Shown here piece by piece: positions 1-9,143 of a stretch of 64,000 nt of DNA. A model generated the notes under the pieces. The model was not told the DNA's origin. It saw nothing but the letters and a program-made list of their open reading frames with translations, and made no database searches. How positions within the stretch are numbered: the stretch's first letter is position 1; each line of letters begins with the position of its first letter. This DNA is from Sorangium cellulosum. Its GTDB lineage: Bacteria; Myxococcota_A; Polyangia; Polyangiales; Polyangiaceae. The position numbers and the translations under genes are program-made. The stretch covers positions 6,323,001 to 6,387,000 of the forward strand of contig NZ_CP012673.1 of assembly GCF_002950945.1 (NCBI RefSeq), given 5' to 3'.

Positions 1-2604
1 AAGCGCATGGCATTCCCGGATGCGCTCCACGGCGCGGGACAGAGACTGCCCCGCCTTGAACTCGGCGTAACCGAGCCATCGATGCCCGAACGCCGATCCG
101 GGAAGCGCGTCCACGTGACGCTGAGCGAGCCGAACGTTGTGGGCATAGAGGCCGGCATCACCAAATGCTGCATCGATCCGGCGCGCGAGGCGCTCCGCGC
201 GCGCCACATGCCCGGCCCGGAGCGCATGTTCCCACGCCGCCTCGGTGCGCTCGAGCCACACCGCGGGTGACGCCGCCTTCGCGGCCAGCGCCTCCCAGGC
301 CTCGGCCGCCGCTTCATGCCAGCGCACCGCATCGGCCACCGCGAGCTTCGGCTCCACGAGCGGGCTCACCCGGTACGCCCGCGCGCCGTCGAGCTCACCC
401 ACCTCCAGCAGCCCCCAGCTCGCCAGCACGTGCACGTCGCGGTCGAGGTCGACCGCGAGCCCCTCGGCGAGCACTGCGAGCGCTTCCCTCGGCACCGCGG
501 CCTCGAAGACGCGCGCCCGCTTCACGAACACGAGCGCCGGCTCCCCGAAGGCCGCGCGGGCCTGCTCGCAGGCCATGTGGCGCAAGAACAGACGCGCGAG
601 CTCAGTGTGCTTCTCCTCGCTCGCCTCGTCGCCCGGCGCCCAGACCGGCAGCGCCGCCGATGCGCTAGCAGCGACGGCGGCGAGCTCCTCATCCGTCTTG
701 CCCGCAAGCAGCGCGCGCGCCCACGCGAGGACACGCGCATTGCGACCCAGCCGCTCGGCGAGGTCGTGCCAGCTCTTGAGCGACACGCTGGCGAGCTCGT
801 TCGATGCCTGCCCCCGCATCCATAGCTTTCTCACGGCAGCGCTGTCGAACGCGCCGAGCGGCACGAAGACGAGCGCCCGCTCGTTCGCCCCCGGGACCCG
901 GAACTCGGCCGTCGATGTGATCAAGACCTTCGGCTTGCCGGTCGCGCAGGCGGGCAGGAGCGCCTCGAGCAGCGCCGCCGCCTCGGGCTTCACGAGCCAG
1001 GGGCCGCCCGTGCTTCGCTCGAGGTTCTGCTCGAAATCATCGAGCACGATGACCACTGGCCGCCTGCGCCAGCGCTCCATCAGGCGCCGCACACGATGGA
1101 GCACGCTCTCCTCGGCGCGGGCGAGCATCTCCTCGGCGGTCCGATCTACGCCGCCGGCTCCAACGGCCTGCTTGAACGCCTCGAGCACACCGCGCTCATC
1201 GATCGCGCCATGCAGGACCACCACACCGAGCTCGGGCGTGTGCTGCTTGGCACGCTCGATCGTACGGCCCACCGCGCACGACTTGCCGACGCCCTTCATC
1301 CCGAAGATACACGCGCCCGCCACGTCGCGCGCCCCGCTCTTCTGCAGGTCTTGCCCGCGCAGGAGCACGCGGAGCAGCCGCTGCACGAGGCGTCGCCGGC
1401 CCACGAAGCCCGTCTTGAGCACGCGCATGTGGCTGCCCAGGAATTTGTAGATATCGTCGCGATCGACGCGCTCGCTGAGCGGGTCGGCGCGATCGTCGAT
1501 GCGGAACCCGGCCGCCGATCCGCTGACGAGGTGCAGCGTCCCCCAGGCATGGGACGGCGCGGATGCGCCCTCCTCGGTGCGTCGCAGCCGCTCGCGCGCG
1601 ACCTGCGCAGCCTCGACCGGGGTCTTGCCGGCGGCGAGCTGTTCGAAACTCGCCGACGCGGCCAGCGTGGCGAGATCGTCGCGGACCGGACGCGTCCAGC
1701 CGAGCACGTTGGGCACGCCCGCGGCCACGAGCTCCGCCGCGAAGCTCGCGACCGAGCCGCGGACCTCGGCGCTGTGGCAACACGACACCATCACGAGCTC
1801 CGGCATGGCCTTCGCGCGCTCCAGCACGTCGATGAGCTCCACCGGCGAGACGAGGCGTTTGCCGCCGAACGCGTCCTCCATGACGAGCCGCGGTCCGTCG
1901 GGCGTCAGCACCCCGTGGCCGCTCAGGTGCACGACGTCGAAGCGCTCGACGAGCAGCGCGGCGCGGAGATCCTCCAGCGTACCCTCCTCGACGACGCGCA
2001 GGCGGGCGCGGCGGCGCTCGGCCAGGGGCGCGATCGCGGCGAGCAGCTCCTCTTCTTCCCGCTCGAAGTCGAGCTCGGGCGGCGCGTCGTGGGGAGAGAA
2101 CGCCATGAACAGGATGCGCAGGCCGCCGCTGTCCAGCACGCGCGGCGCGACGAGGTCCTGGGGCCCGAGCTGCAGCACGACCGTGAGCGGCGGCGCGCCA
2201 CGGCGGCGCATCTCAGCGAAGGGCAGGAGCTCCCACCGCATCCACGTGGCGGGGTGCGCGCTCAGCGCGCCGCGGTCGTCGCTCCGCGCGCGCACGACGA
2301 GATCGAGCCGGCGGCGCTCGGCCTCTGCCCTCGCGATGCGCTGCGCGAGGGCGCGCTCAGGGCCGTCGAGCAGCTCGAAGAGGGCGGCGCTCAGAGCGGT
2401 GCGGGTACTGTCGATCGCGGCGCTCTGCCCGGAAGCCTCCGCGAGGCTCACCGCGTCGGCCAGGCGTTGGAGGCGAGCGATCTCGTCGCGGCGGAGGGCC
2501 TTGTTCCTGGCGCCAGGCGCCTCGGTCCAGCTCAGGATCACGTCGCCACCCGGATCCAGCCGGAGGTCGACCATCGCGGGCAGCGACATGGGCATGTGAG
2601 ACAT
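1..2604 (-). CDS. CHAT-domain protease fused to STAND NTPase (3' end cut by window)
   Basis: Open frame of 868 codons with no stop before the window edge, read on the minus strand from an ATG at 2604. Residues about 155-340 form a caspase-like CHAT domain: the catalytic His lies in HLSGHG (about 222-227) and the catalytic Cys in VSCCHSAE (about 269-276). A STAND/AAA-type NTPase follows, with Walker A GMKGVGKS (about 431-438) and Walker B-like VIVLDDFE near 500. The remainder is helical and resembles TPR or winged-helix sensor regions. CHAT-STAND proteins are signalling proteases, and several family members act in antiphage or programmed-death systems; that role here is inference. The substrate and the missing C-terminus are unknown. 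The motifs make the two domains secure. Confidence 0.85.
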   Translation of the reverse strand, partial: MSHMPMSLPAMVDLRLDPGGDVILSWTEAPGARNKALRRDEIARLQRLADAVSLAEASGQSAAIDSTRTALSAALFELLDGPERALAQRIARAEAERRRLDLVVRARSDDRGALSAHPATWMRWELLPFAEMRRRGAPPLTVVLQLGPQDLVAPRVLDSGGLRILFMAFSPHDAPPELDFEREEEELLAAIAPLAERRRARLRVVEEGTLEDLRAALLVERFDVVHLSGHGVLTPDGPRLVMEDAFGGKRLVSPVELIDVLERAKAMPELVMVSCCHSAEVRGSVASFAAELVAAGVPNVLGWTRPVRDDLATLAASASFEQLAAGKTPVEAAQVARERLRRTEEGASAPSHAWGTLHLVSGSAAGFRIDDRADPLSERVDRDDIYKFLGSHMRVLKTGFVGRRRLVQRLLRVLLRGQDLQKSGARDVAGACIFGMKGVGKSCAVGRTIERAKQHTPELGVVVLHGAIDERGVLEAFKQAVGAGGVDRTAEEMLARAEESVLHRVRRLMERWRRRPVVIVLDDFEQNLERSTGGPWLVKPEAAALLEALLPACATGKPKVLITSTAEFRVPGANERALVFVPLGAFDSAAVRKLWMRGQASNELASVSLKSWHDLAERLGRNARVLAWARALLAGKTDEELAAVAASASAALPVWAPGDEASEEKHTELARLFLRHMACEQARAAFGEPALVFVKRARVFEAAVPREALAVLAEGLAVDLDRDVHVLASWGLLEVGELDGARAYRVSPLVEPKLAVADAVRWHEAAAEAWEALAAKAASPAVWLERTEAAWEHALRAGHVARAERLARRIDAAFGDAGLYAHNVRLAQRHVDALPGSAFGHRWLGYAEFKAGQSLSRAVERIRECHAL

Positions 2605-2876
2605 CGTACGTGACGGGTGATGCAGGGCGAAGGGCGCGGCCATGAGGTCCTTTCGTCGGGTCCACCCACTCATCCCGCGAAGAGGCCCGGGCGTTACAGC
2701 CACCCGCCCTTTCCGGATCGCGCGCGGCGGTTCGCCGGTTCTGGTCGCGCGCTTGCCTGCGGAGGGTTCCCACGCGCGCTGCGGGAGGTCCGATCCGCGA
2801 TGCGGCCCGCAACCTCGATGCCGCCGCCCAGGAACCTCAGCGCACGTCGCTCCTCCTGCCGATCTTCAGCAGTGCA

Positions 2877-3485
2877 TCACGAGCCCCGGAATCGCTCCTC
2901 GGCCTCCGGCGAGACCTGGGCGAGCGGGTCCCGGTAAACCTCGTCCACCGACAGCGTGCACCCGATCGCCGAGAGCTGCGCGCCCTCTCCGGCGCGAGCG
3001 TCCCGGAGCGTCCACGAGTCATCCTCATTGCGGTGGAACACCTCGATGCGCTGCTCGTGCTGCGAGACGAGCACGTACTCCCTAAGCGAGGGGATCCGCC
3101 GGTAGTGCGCGAACTTTTGCCCGCGGTCGTAGGCCTCTGTGCTGTCGGAGAGGACCTCGACCAGGACGATCGGGTTGAGCGCTGCGTCCTTGTCCTGCAG
3201 ATCGCGCTCCAGCCTCCCGCAAACAACGCTGACGTCAGGATACGTGGAGAGCCCGGTCGCCTGCACCCGGACGCGCAGATCCGAGGAATAGGCCGCGCAC
3301 GGCCGCCCGCGGAGCTGCGCCCGGAGCTCGGCGCCGACCCTCAGGCACAGGCGCGCATGCTCCGGCGTTCCGCCGGCGATCGTGAGGATCTCGCCGTTCA
3401 GGAACTCGTGCTTCGTCGGGCTGGTCCGCTCCTGCTCGAGGTACTCGGCGTGGGTGTACGTGATCTTGCGCGCCGGCTCGTTCAT
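2877..3485 (-). CDS. Uma2-family (DUF820) PD-(D/E)XK nuclease-fold protein
   Basis: 202 residues from the ATG at 3485; 24 further in-frame codons upstream do not look like protein. The sequence has the Uma2/DUF820 pattern: an N-terminal YTHAEYLEQER segment, HEFLNGEI, then the nuclease core YPDVSVVCG (Asp), IVLVEVLSDST (Glu-Val-Leu-Ser) and a YRRIPSLREYVLVSQ helix-strand. These give the D...ExL arrangement of restriction-endonuclease-like folds. Uma2 proteins are very abundant in cyanobacteria, Myxococcota and Planctomycetes, and their biological role is poorly known. It is divergent from the SRPBCC gene, with 52 bp between the two starts. Confidence 0.85.
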   Translation of the reverse strand: MNEPARKITYTHAEYLEQERTSPTKHEFLNGEILTIAGGTPEHARLCLRVGAELRAQLRGRPCAAYSSDLRVRVQATGLSTYPDVSVVCGRLERDLQDKDAALNPIVLVEVLSDSTEAYDRGQKFAHYRRIPSLREYVLVSQHEQRIEVFHRNEDDSWTLRDARAGEGAQLSAIGCTLSVDEVYRDPLAQVSPEAEERFRGS

Positions 3486-3537
3486 GGGTCCGGCCGAGTA
3501 TGCCACGCGCGATCCTCCCCGCGATATCCTGCGCGCC

Positions 3538-4026
3538 ATGCCCACGATCCAGAGCACCGCCGAGATCGACGCCCCCGCCGACGACCTCTTCGCGCTGACC
3601 CAGGACTACGGCCTCCGGCTCGAGTGGGACCCGTTCGTCCGCGAGCTGCGCTACTGCGACGGCGCGACCGAGCCCGCCGTCGGCGTGCGCGTGTGGGTGC
3701 GGGCGAAGAACGGGCTCAGCATGGAGGTCAGGTACATCACGATGAATCCGCCGGAGCAGGTGGCCATCGCGCTGGTCGAGGGGCCGCCGATCTTCCGCCA
3801 GTTCTCCGGCGCGTGGCTCTTCAAGGCGCTGTCGGCGCGGCGGACGCGCGTCACGTTCCGCTACAACTTCGCGGCGCGCCCGCGGATCCTCGCGCCGGTG
3901 CTGGAGCCGGTCATGACGGCGGTGCTGAGGCGCGATATCGAGAAGCGCCTCGCCGGGCTCAAGCGCAGCGCCGAGACGACGGACATCCTGCAGCGGCTGC
4001 CGCGGCGCAGCCCGATCACGGCCTGA
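3538..4026 (+). CDS. SRPBCC-family (START/Bet v1-like) protein
   Basis: 162 residues. The start chosen is the ATG at 3538, where homology-like sequence begins (MPTIQSTAEIDAPADDLFAL); longer in-frame starts run into the divergent neighbour. The opening strand with 'IDAPADDLFALTQDY' and the mid-protein W-D-P segment are typical of polyketide-cyclase/dehydrase-like SRPBCC proteins, which form a hydrophobic ligand cavity. No catalytic residues can be assigned, so the ligand is unknown. It is a single gene converging on the TraA-like gene downstream. Confidence 0.7.
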   Translation: MPTIQSTAEIDAPADDLFALTQDYGLRLEWDPFVRELRYCDGATEPAVGVRVWVRAKNGLSMEVRYITMNPPEQVAIALVEGPPIFRQFSGAWLFKALSARRTRVTFRYNFAARPRILAPVLEPVMTAVLRRDIEKRLAGLKRSAETTDILQRLPRRSPITA

Positions 4027-4050
4027 TCGACGAGCGCCCGGCGCCGGAGC

Positions 4051-5349
4051 TCAACCCGAGGCGCGCTCGACGGGCGCGCCCGACCGCGCCGGCGTACGCG
4101 TCCGCCGGCGCGCGAGCGCGATCCCGAGACCGGCGAGCGCGAGGGCGACCCCACCGTTGCTCCGGCCCGGGGTGCCGGCGCGGCACGCGCAGCCCGTGTC
4201 CTCGCCGCCCGGCCCGGGCTCGGGCGCCGCGCCTGCACCACCCGCCCCGCCCCCGGCGCCGCCCGCGCCGGGCTCGGTCGGCGCGACGCAGGCGTGCGCC
4301 TCGGGGTCGCAGACATCGCCCTCTCTGCAGTCGGCGTCGCTCGCGCACGCCACGCACTCCGGCGTCCCATCCACCTCGACACAGCGCGGCGTCCGCCCGG
4401 TGCAAGCCCCGCAGCTGGGCCCACAGAACGCGTCCTCGGCGCACGGCGCGCACAGCGCGGCGCTGTTGCAGTAGGCGCCCGCAGCGCAGCCGTTGTTTCC
4501 GGTCTGGCCGATGAACGCGCGGCTGCACTGCGTACAGGAGGCCTCGTCCGGCAGCGAGGCGCCGCCCGATATGGCCTGATGGAACGACGCCGGCTCGACG
4601 AGCGTGAAGCCGGACTCCGCCAGGCTCACGCTGCCGGCCTCGTTGGCGCCCAGCTCGAAATCCTCGAACTCGCCGACCAGGAGAGACATCTCGAGCGCGG
4701 AGTGCTCGACGACCGCGACATAAAGTATCTCGATCGGGTACAGGCCCTCTCGGGTGAACGTTACGGTGTTCGTCATGCGCCAGGTAGGCATCCCGAGCCG
4801 CGTCGGCCGCACCACCACGGGATAGGGGGCTTGCTCGGCGTCGTAGAGCACGACGGCCACGGCGTCGTCGGCGTAGAAGCCGAAGTGGAGCGGCTGATCG
4901 ACGTGCTCGGGCGACACGGCCAGGTAGCCGCGCAGGCGCACGCCGAACGACGAGCTGGGGTCGTTCTCGACGAAGGCGCACCCCCCTGTCGGGCAGCCTG
5001 CGACAGCGTCGCGAAAGTCGCCGAAGCTCATCTGTAGCCCGGTGTCGTTGTTGTTCGAGAGATCGAGCGGCGTGTTCACCACGAAGCTCACGAGGTCGGG
5101 CTGTCCGGCATCGATGAATGAGTTGACCCCTTCGACGAATTCCGTGCTGTCCAAGAGGCCGAAGTCTTCCAAGGCGTCGGACGAGGCGCGGTACGCGCCG
5201 CACAAGCCGGTGCCCTCCTTGGTGGGCAGCGGCGCCACCGGATCTCCGGCGATGACGACAGGCGCGGCGAGCGCTGGGCCTGATGCTCCCAGCGAAAGCG
5301 ACAGGGCGGTGACGAGCGAGACGGTCAGGGAAGAGGGTCGGATGAACAT
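4051..5349 (-). CDS. TraA-like outer-membrane exchange/adhesion protein with MYXO-CTERM tail
   Basis: 432 residues from the ATG at 5349, with a signal peptide ending near GPALAAP. Residues about 70-260 resemble the PA14-like lectin region of TraA (strand-rich, with FGFYADDAVAVVLYD). A cysteine-rich block follows from about 290 (CTQC..., GAYCNSAALCAPC, CGPSCGACTG, ACASDADC). The C-terminus is a MYXO-CTERM sorting tail: a Gly-rich spacer, GCACRAG, a hydrophobic helix (about 405-418), then ARRRTR. In Myxococcus, TraA is the polymorphic cell-surface receptor that licenses outer-membrane exchange together with TraB. Here no traB-like (OmpA-domain) gene lies beside it, and the protein is shorter than classical TraA, so it may be a paralogue. 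The fold and tail are well supported; the exchange function is inferred. Confidence 0.7.
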   Translation of the reverse strand: MFIRPSSLTVSLVTALSLSLGASGPALAAPVVIAGDPVAPLPTKEGTGLCGAYRASSDALEDFGLLDSTEFVEGVNSFIDAGQPDLVSFVVNTPLDLSNNNDTGLQMSFGDFRDAVAGCPTGGCAFVENDPSSSFGVRLRGYLAVSPEHVDQPLHFGFYADDAVAVVLYDAEQAPYPVVVRPTRLGMPTWRMTNTVTFTREGLYPIEILYVAVVEHSALEMSLLVGEFEDFELGANEAGSVSLAESGFTLVEPASFHQAISGGASLPDEASCTQCSRAFIGQTGNNGCAAGAYCNSAALCAPCAEDAFCGPSCGACTGRTPRCVEVDGTPECVACASDADCREGDVCDPEAHACVAPTEPGAGGAGGGAGGAGAAPEPGPGGEDTGCACRAGTPGRSNGGVALALAGLGIALARRRTRTPARSGAPVERASG

Positions 5350-5380
5350 GAGCGCTCCGTGCGAAGAAGACAATGCAGCC

Positions 5381-5416
5381 GACGCGACCGACACGACCGA
5401 CGCGACCGACACAGCC
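5381..5416. repeat. Short 18-bp direct repeat (2 copies) upstream of the TraA-like gene
   Basis: Two adjacent 18-bp units begin with gacgcgaccgacac and differ only in their last four bases (5381-5398 and 5399-5416). They lie 30-70 bp upstream of the TraA-like start. No function is evident; the rest of 5350-5587 holds no gene. Confidence 0.7.
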
Positions 5417-5587
5417 GATCGCGGAAGCTGCGCGGGTGCTGTTCGACGTCACCTGAAGGTGGCAGCGAAATCGTACACAGCCCCCGTCGCCGCCACGATG
5501 ACGAACGAGAAAAAGCACAATCGCCGCACGCTCCGTTCGCCAGCGCGCGGTCGCGCCTTCGCGCAGCACGCAAGGTACGATCTCTCC

Positions 5588-8419
5588 TCACCCGAGCTGC
5601 GCCAGCGCCGCGCGGGACGCCCCCGCCTCGGGGTGCCGCAGGCGCGCCCTCAGCGCCGCCGCCTCCGCGAGCAGCTCCCGCCCGCGCGGCGCGTCCCCGC
5701 CCCGCGCCGCGGCGACGCCCGCCCAGTGCAGCGCGTCCGCCCTCGCCCACGCGTCCTCGCCGGCCCACGCGACGGCCGCCCCGGCGAGCGCCGCCGCGGC
5801 CGCCAGATCCCGCCCGCCGTCCCCATCCCGCCCGCCGTCCCCATCCCGCCCCCCGTCCCCATCCCGCCCGTCGTCCGGACCGCGCCCGAGCGCGCACCGC
5901 GCCGCGACCGTCGCGAGCCGCGCGCGGAACGGCCCGAACCCGCACGTCTCCGCCACGTGTTTCCCCTCCTCCGCGCGCCGCCTCCCCTCCTCCATCTGCC
6001 CGCGCGCGAGCGCGATCCGCGCCGCGAGCTCGCTGCACCGGAGCGCCATCTCCACCTCGCCCGTCGCCGCCGCCCAGCGGCGCGCCTCGCCGAGGTGCTC
6101 CTCCGCCGCCGCGACGTCGCCGTCCACGAGCGCGAGCCCGAGCAGCGCGCGCGCGTGCGCCACGTGGCCCTCCCAGCCGCGCCGCCGGCACGCCTCGAGG
6201 TTCTGCAACGTCGCCTCCCGCGCCTCCTCCCGCCGCCCGAGCGCGAGGTCGCGCTCCGCCTCCCAGAGCGCCCGGCGCGCGACCGGCTCGTCGCCCATCT
6301 CCCGGACGCGCGCGAAGCGCTCGCCCGCCGCGTCGACCTCGCCGAGGTCGTGCAGCACCGCGCCGAGCAGCGCCGCGGCGCGCGCAGCGTGCGCCCGCTC
6401 CCCGCCGCGCTCGGCGATCTCCAGCGAGCGCTCGACGAGGCCGCGCGCCCTCCCGAGGTTGCCCCGCAGCCGCTCGGTGTATGCCAGCGTGCGCAGGCCC
6501 GTCGCGCGCTGCGCCGGACCCGCGAGCTCCCCGGCGATCTCGTCGTGCGCCTCGTAGCAGGCGCACGCGAACGCGAGGTCGCCGAGCGCGCCCGCGTAGA
6601 GCCCCGCCTCGTACGCGAGCGACGCGCGCATCGGCGCGGGCAGCGAGGCCGGCATGCCCCGGGGATCGTCCCCGCCGGCGAACACGCGCAGGATCCGGGC
6701 GCCGCGGGCCATGTCGCCGAGCTTGAGGCCGAGGTGCGCGAAGCCGCCGAGGCCGATCGCGTAGATGTCGTGCGCCTCGCGCGCGCGGCCGGCGGCGACG
6801 AGCTCCGCGATCACGGCCTCGTACGCGTCGAGCGCGCCGCGCTCCCGCGGCGCCCGGCGCGGCGCCTCGTCGAGGCGCGGCGGCGGCGCGCCGCTCCCCG
6901 CGGCGTGGATCCGGTCCGGCGGCACGCCGAGGAGCGACTTGAAATGCTGCCGCACGAACGGGTGCGTCGAGTAGCAACGGTCGCCCGGCCGCGCCGCGAA
7001 CACGAGCCCGAGCCGCTCGAGCCGCGCGAGGCCGCGCGCGAGCTCCGCGGCCCCCCACCCCGCCATGGCGCCCGCGATGTCGCCGCCGGCCCGGATCAGC
7101 TGGGACAGCGCCTCCTCGCCCGCGCCGCCGGGGAACACCGAGAGCCGCGCGAGCAGGTCGCGCTCCCCGGCGGGCAGGGCGCGCGCGTACGCCGACAGCA
7201 CCGCGCTGAGCCGGCGGGCGAGCGCGTCGTCGCGCTCGGCCTCGGCGAGGTGCGCCGCGCTCGCCGCGGCGAGCCGCCCCGCGTCGCCGCCGAGGAACGC
7301 GCCCACGTACGAGCCGAGCACCGCGACCGAGAGCGCGTGGCCGCCCGTCGTCTCGAACAGCGCGCGCAGGGCGCCGTCGTCGCTGCGGATGCCCCAGCGC
7401 CGCAAGAGCGCCGCGGCGTCGCCCTCGGAGAGCGACGCCGGCCTGACGGTGAGGACCGCGCCCTCGGCCCACGCCGCGAGATCCGCGAGCTCGAACCGCG
7501 ACGTGACGAGCGCCCGCGCGCCGCCGAGCCCGGCGGCGACGGCGCAGAGCAGCCGCCGGAGGAGCGCGTCGTGCAGCTCGCCGTGCGCGCGCCCGCCGCC
7601 CCCCTCGGCCTGCACGGTCTCGAGCCCGTCGAGCACGAGCAGGTGCGGCGGGCCCTGCGCGAGCGCGTCCCTCAGCCGCGCGAGCTGCTCGCCGGGCGGC
7701 GCCGGCCTCGGCGTCCCCGCGCCCGCGCCGCCCGCGCCGCCCGCGCCGCCCGCGGCGGGTGCGAAGTACGCCGCCGCCTGGTCGAGGAACGCCTCGGTCC
7801 TCGGGTCGTCGTAGAAGCTCCAGACGAGCACCCCGCCGGGCCGAGGGGCGTCGCCGAGCCCCTGGAGGAAGCGCTCGGCGATCGCGGTCTTGCCCGCGCC
7901 GCCCACGCCGAGGAGCACGATCACCCGGGGATCCGGCGTCGCGGCGCCGGCCCACGCGGAGAGGCGCGCGAGGATCTCCGCGCGCCCGACGAAGTGCCGC
8001 GCGCGCTGGAGCGTGTGCGTGTGCAGGGGGCGCCACGCCGGGGCGGTCGTCCCCTGCGGCGCGCCGGGTGTGACGGGCGGCGTCGGCTCCCCGGCCGCCC
8101 TGTCGGGCGCCTGCGCTGCCCTGTCGGGCGCCTGCGCAGCCCTGGCGCCGCCGACGAGCAGCTCCGCCTCGGCGATGCCCAGCTCGGCGCTGAGCCGCTC
8201 CAGGATGCGCCGCCGGGAAGGGCTCCGGACCGAGAAGCCGAGCCGCGGATCGTTGACCGCCCCCGACTCGTAGCGGCGGTAGGTCCGCACATCGACCCCG
8301 ATCGACGCGGCGACCTGCTCCTGCGTGAGATCGAGCTCGAGCCGCGCCCTCTGCAGAAGCGTGTGGTTGAACTGGACCGCGGGCGCCGCGCCGCGCCCCG
8401 CCCTGGGGACCTGTGCCAT
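5588..8419 (-). CDS. XRE-type HTH / STAND NTPase / TPR regulator
   Basis: 943 residues from the ATG at 8419. Residues about 18-70 form an XRE helix-turn-helix (LDLTQEQVAASIGVDVRTYRRYE). After an Ala/Pro linker comes a STAND (NB-ARC-like) NTPase: RHFVGRAEIL (141-150), Walker A GVGGAGKT (171-178) and Walker B LLVLDGLE. From about residue 560 to the end the protein is made of helical TPR-type repeats with many Ala/Leu/Arg pairs. Such proteins are large signal-responsive transcription regulators of the SARP/AfsR-like logic: nucleotide-dependent switches sensing a ligand through TPRs. The DNA target cannot be read. Two in-frame minisatellites occur, AAQAPDR twice near residues 94-107 and a GRDGDG-type repeat near 850-870, both in flexible linkers. 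Confidence 0.85.
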   Translation of the reverse strand: MAQVPRAGRGAAPAVQFNHTLLQRARLELDLTQEQVAASIGVDVRTYRRYESGAVNDPRLGFSVRSPSRRRILERLSAELGIAEAELLVGGARAAQAPDRAAQAPDRAAGEPTPPVTPGAPQGTTAPAWRPLHTHTLQRARHFVGRAEILARLSAWAGAATPDPRVIVLLGVGGAGKTAIAERFLQGLGDAPRPGGVLVWSFYDDPRTEAFLDQAAAYFAPAAGGAGGAGGAGAGTPRPAPPGEQLARLRDALAQGPPHLLVLDGLETVQAEGGGGRAHGELHDALLRRLLCAVAAGLGGARALVTSRFELADLAAWAEGAVLTVRPASLSEGDAAALLRRWGIRSDDGALRALFETTGGHALSVAVLGSYVGAFLGGDAGRLAAASAAHLAEAERDDALARRLSAVLSAYARALPAGERDLLARLSVFPGGAGEEALSQLIRAGGDIAGAMAGWGAAELARGLARLERLGLVFAARPGDRCYSTHPFVRQHFKSLLGVPPDRIHAAGSGAPPPRLDEAPRRAPRERGALDAYEAVIAELVAAGRAREAHDIYAIGLGGFAHLGLKLGDMARGARILRVFAGGDDPRGMPASLPAPMRASLAYEAGLYAGALGDLAFACACYEAHDEIAGELAGPAQRATGLRTLAYTERLRGNLGRARGLVERSLEIAERGGERAHAARAAALLGAVLHDLGEVDAAGERFARVREMGDEPVARRALWEAERDLALGRREEAREATLQNLEACRRRGWEGHVAHARALLGLALVDGDVAAAEEHLGEARRWAAATGEVEMALRCSELAARIALARGQMEEGRRRAEEGKHVAETCGFGPFRARLATVAARCALGRGPDDGRDGDGGRDGDGGRDGDGGRDLAAAAALAGAAVAWAGEDAWARADALHWAGVAAARGGDAPRGRELLAEAAALRARLRHPEAGASRAALAQLG
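5811..5864. repeat. In-frame 18-bp minisatellite (3 copies)
   Basis: Three 18-bp units (5811-5828, 5829-5846, 5847-5864) plus a partial fourth, encoding a repeated Gly-Gly-Arg-Asp-Gly-Asp on the minus strand within the TPR region of the XRE-STAND regulator. The reading frame is kept because the unit is a multiple of three. Confidence 0.85.
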
Positions 8420-8553
8420 CGCTGCGAGCCACCGATGATCGGCGATACCGCGCGCTCCTGTCCACCCGCGTCCACCCCGCGCTGCCCGGTCCTGCCCGGT
8501 CCTGCCCGGTCCCGCCCTTCCGGATCCGGTCCGCCCGGACGCACGCTCTCCGC

Positions 8554-9141
8554 ATGATGCACACCGCAACACGCGCCGAACGAACCGCCCCCGCCGAACG
8601 GACCGCCTACGCCGAGGACCTCCGCATCTTCACGGTGTCGAACCTCCTGTCGCCCGAGGAGTGCGCGGGCTTCATCCGCCTCGCCGAGGGGCGAGGCTTC
8701 GAGCAGGCGCCGATCGGGGGGACCAACGTCATCGACCTCGAGGTGCGCAACAACGGCCGCCTCCTCCTCGACGATCCGACCCTCGCGGCGGACCTCTGGG
8801 AGCGGCTCGCGCCGTGGACCCCGCGGAGCTGGGGCCAGCACCTCGCCGTCGGGCTGAACGAGCGCTTCCGCTTCTACCGCTACAGCGAAGGCGAATACTT
8901 CAACTGGCACGGCGACGGGTCGTTCGTGCGATCGAGCGGCGAACGGAGCCTGTTCACCGCGATGATCTACCTGAACGACGACTTCGAGGGCGGCACGACC
9001 GATTTCTGGGGCAACCGGAGCATCACCCCGCGGCGCGGGATGGCGCTCGTGTTCGAGCACCGGCGGCTCCACCGCGGCGCCGCCGTGACGCGCGGGTGCA
9101 AGTACGTGCTCCGCACCGACGTGATGTACCGGCTCGGCTGA
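8554..9141 (+). CDS. 2-oxoglutarate/Fe(II)-dependent dioxygenase (prolyl 4-hydroxylase-like)
   Basis: 195 residues from the ATG at 8554 (a second ATG follows at once at 8557). The 2OG-Fe(II) facial triad is visible: His119-x-Asp121 in NWHGDGSF and His173 in HRRLHRG, followed by a conserved basic residue (KYVLRTDVMY) that would bind 2-oxoglutarate. The N-terminal half (IFTVSNLLSPEECAGFI) matches the P4Hc family start. The family hydroxylates protein or small-molecule substrates using O2 and 2-oxoglutarate; the substrate here is unknown. It is divergent from the XRE regulator and ends three bases before the convergent Sir2 gene. Confidence 0.85.
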   Translation: MMHTATRAERTAPAERTAYAEDLRIFTVSNLLSPEECAGFIRLAEGRGFEQAPIGGTNVIDLEVRNNGRLLLDDPTLAADLWERLAPWTPRSWGQHLAVGLNERFRFYRYSEGEYFNWHGDGSFVRSSGERSLFTAMIYLNDDFEGGTTDFWGNRSITPRRGMALVFEHRRLHRGAAVTRGCKYVLRTDVMYRLG

Positions 9142-9143
9142 AG

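Noticed and set aside
5042..8557. Very long open frame on the plus strand opposite the XRE-STAND regulator
   Set aside because: Its translation is Arg/Pro/Ala-rich with no family pattern; it is an artefact of high GC opposite a real gene. The same applies to long antisense frames at 245-1450, 38424-41153 and 55472-58393.
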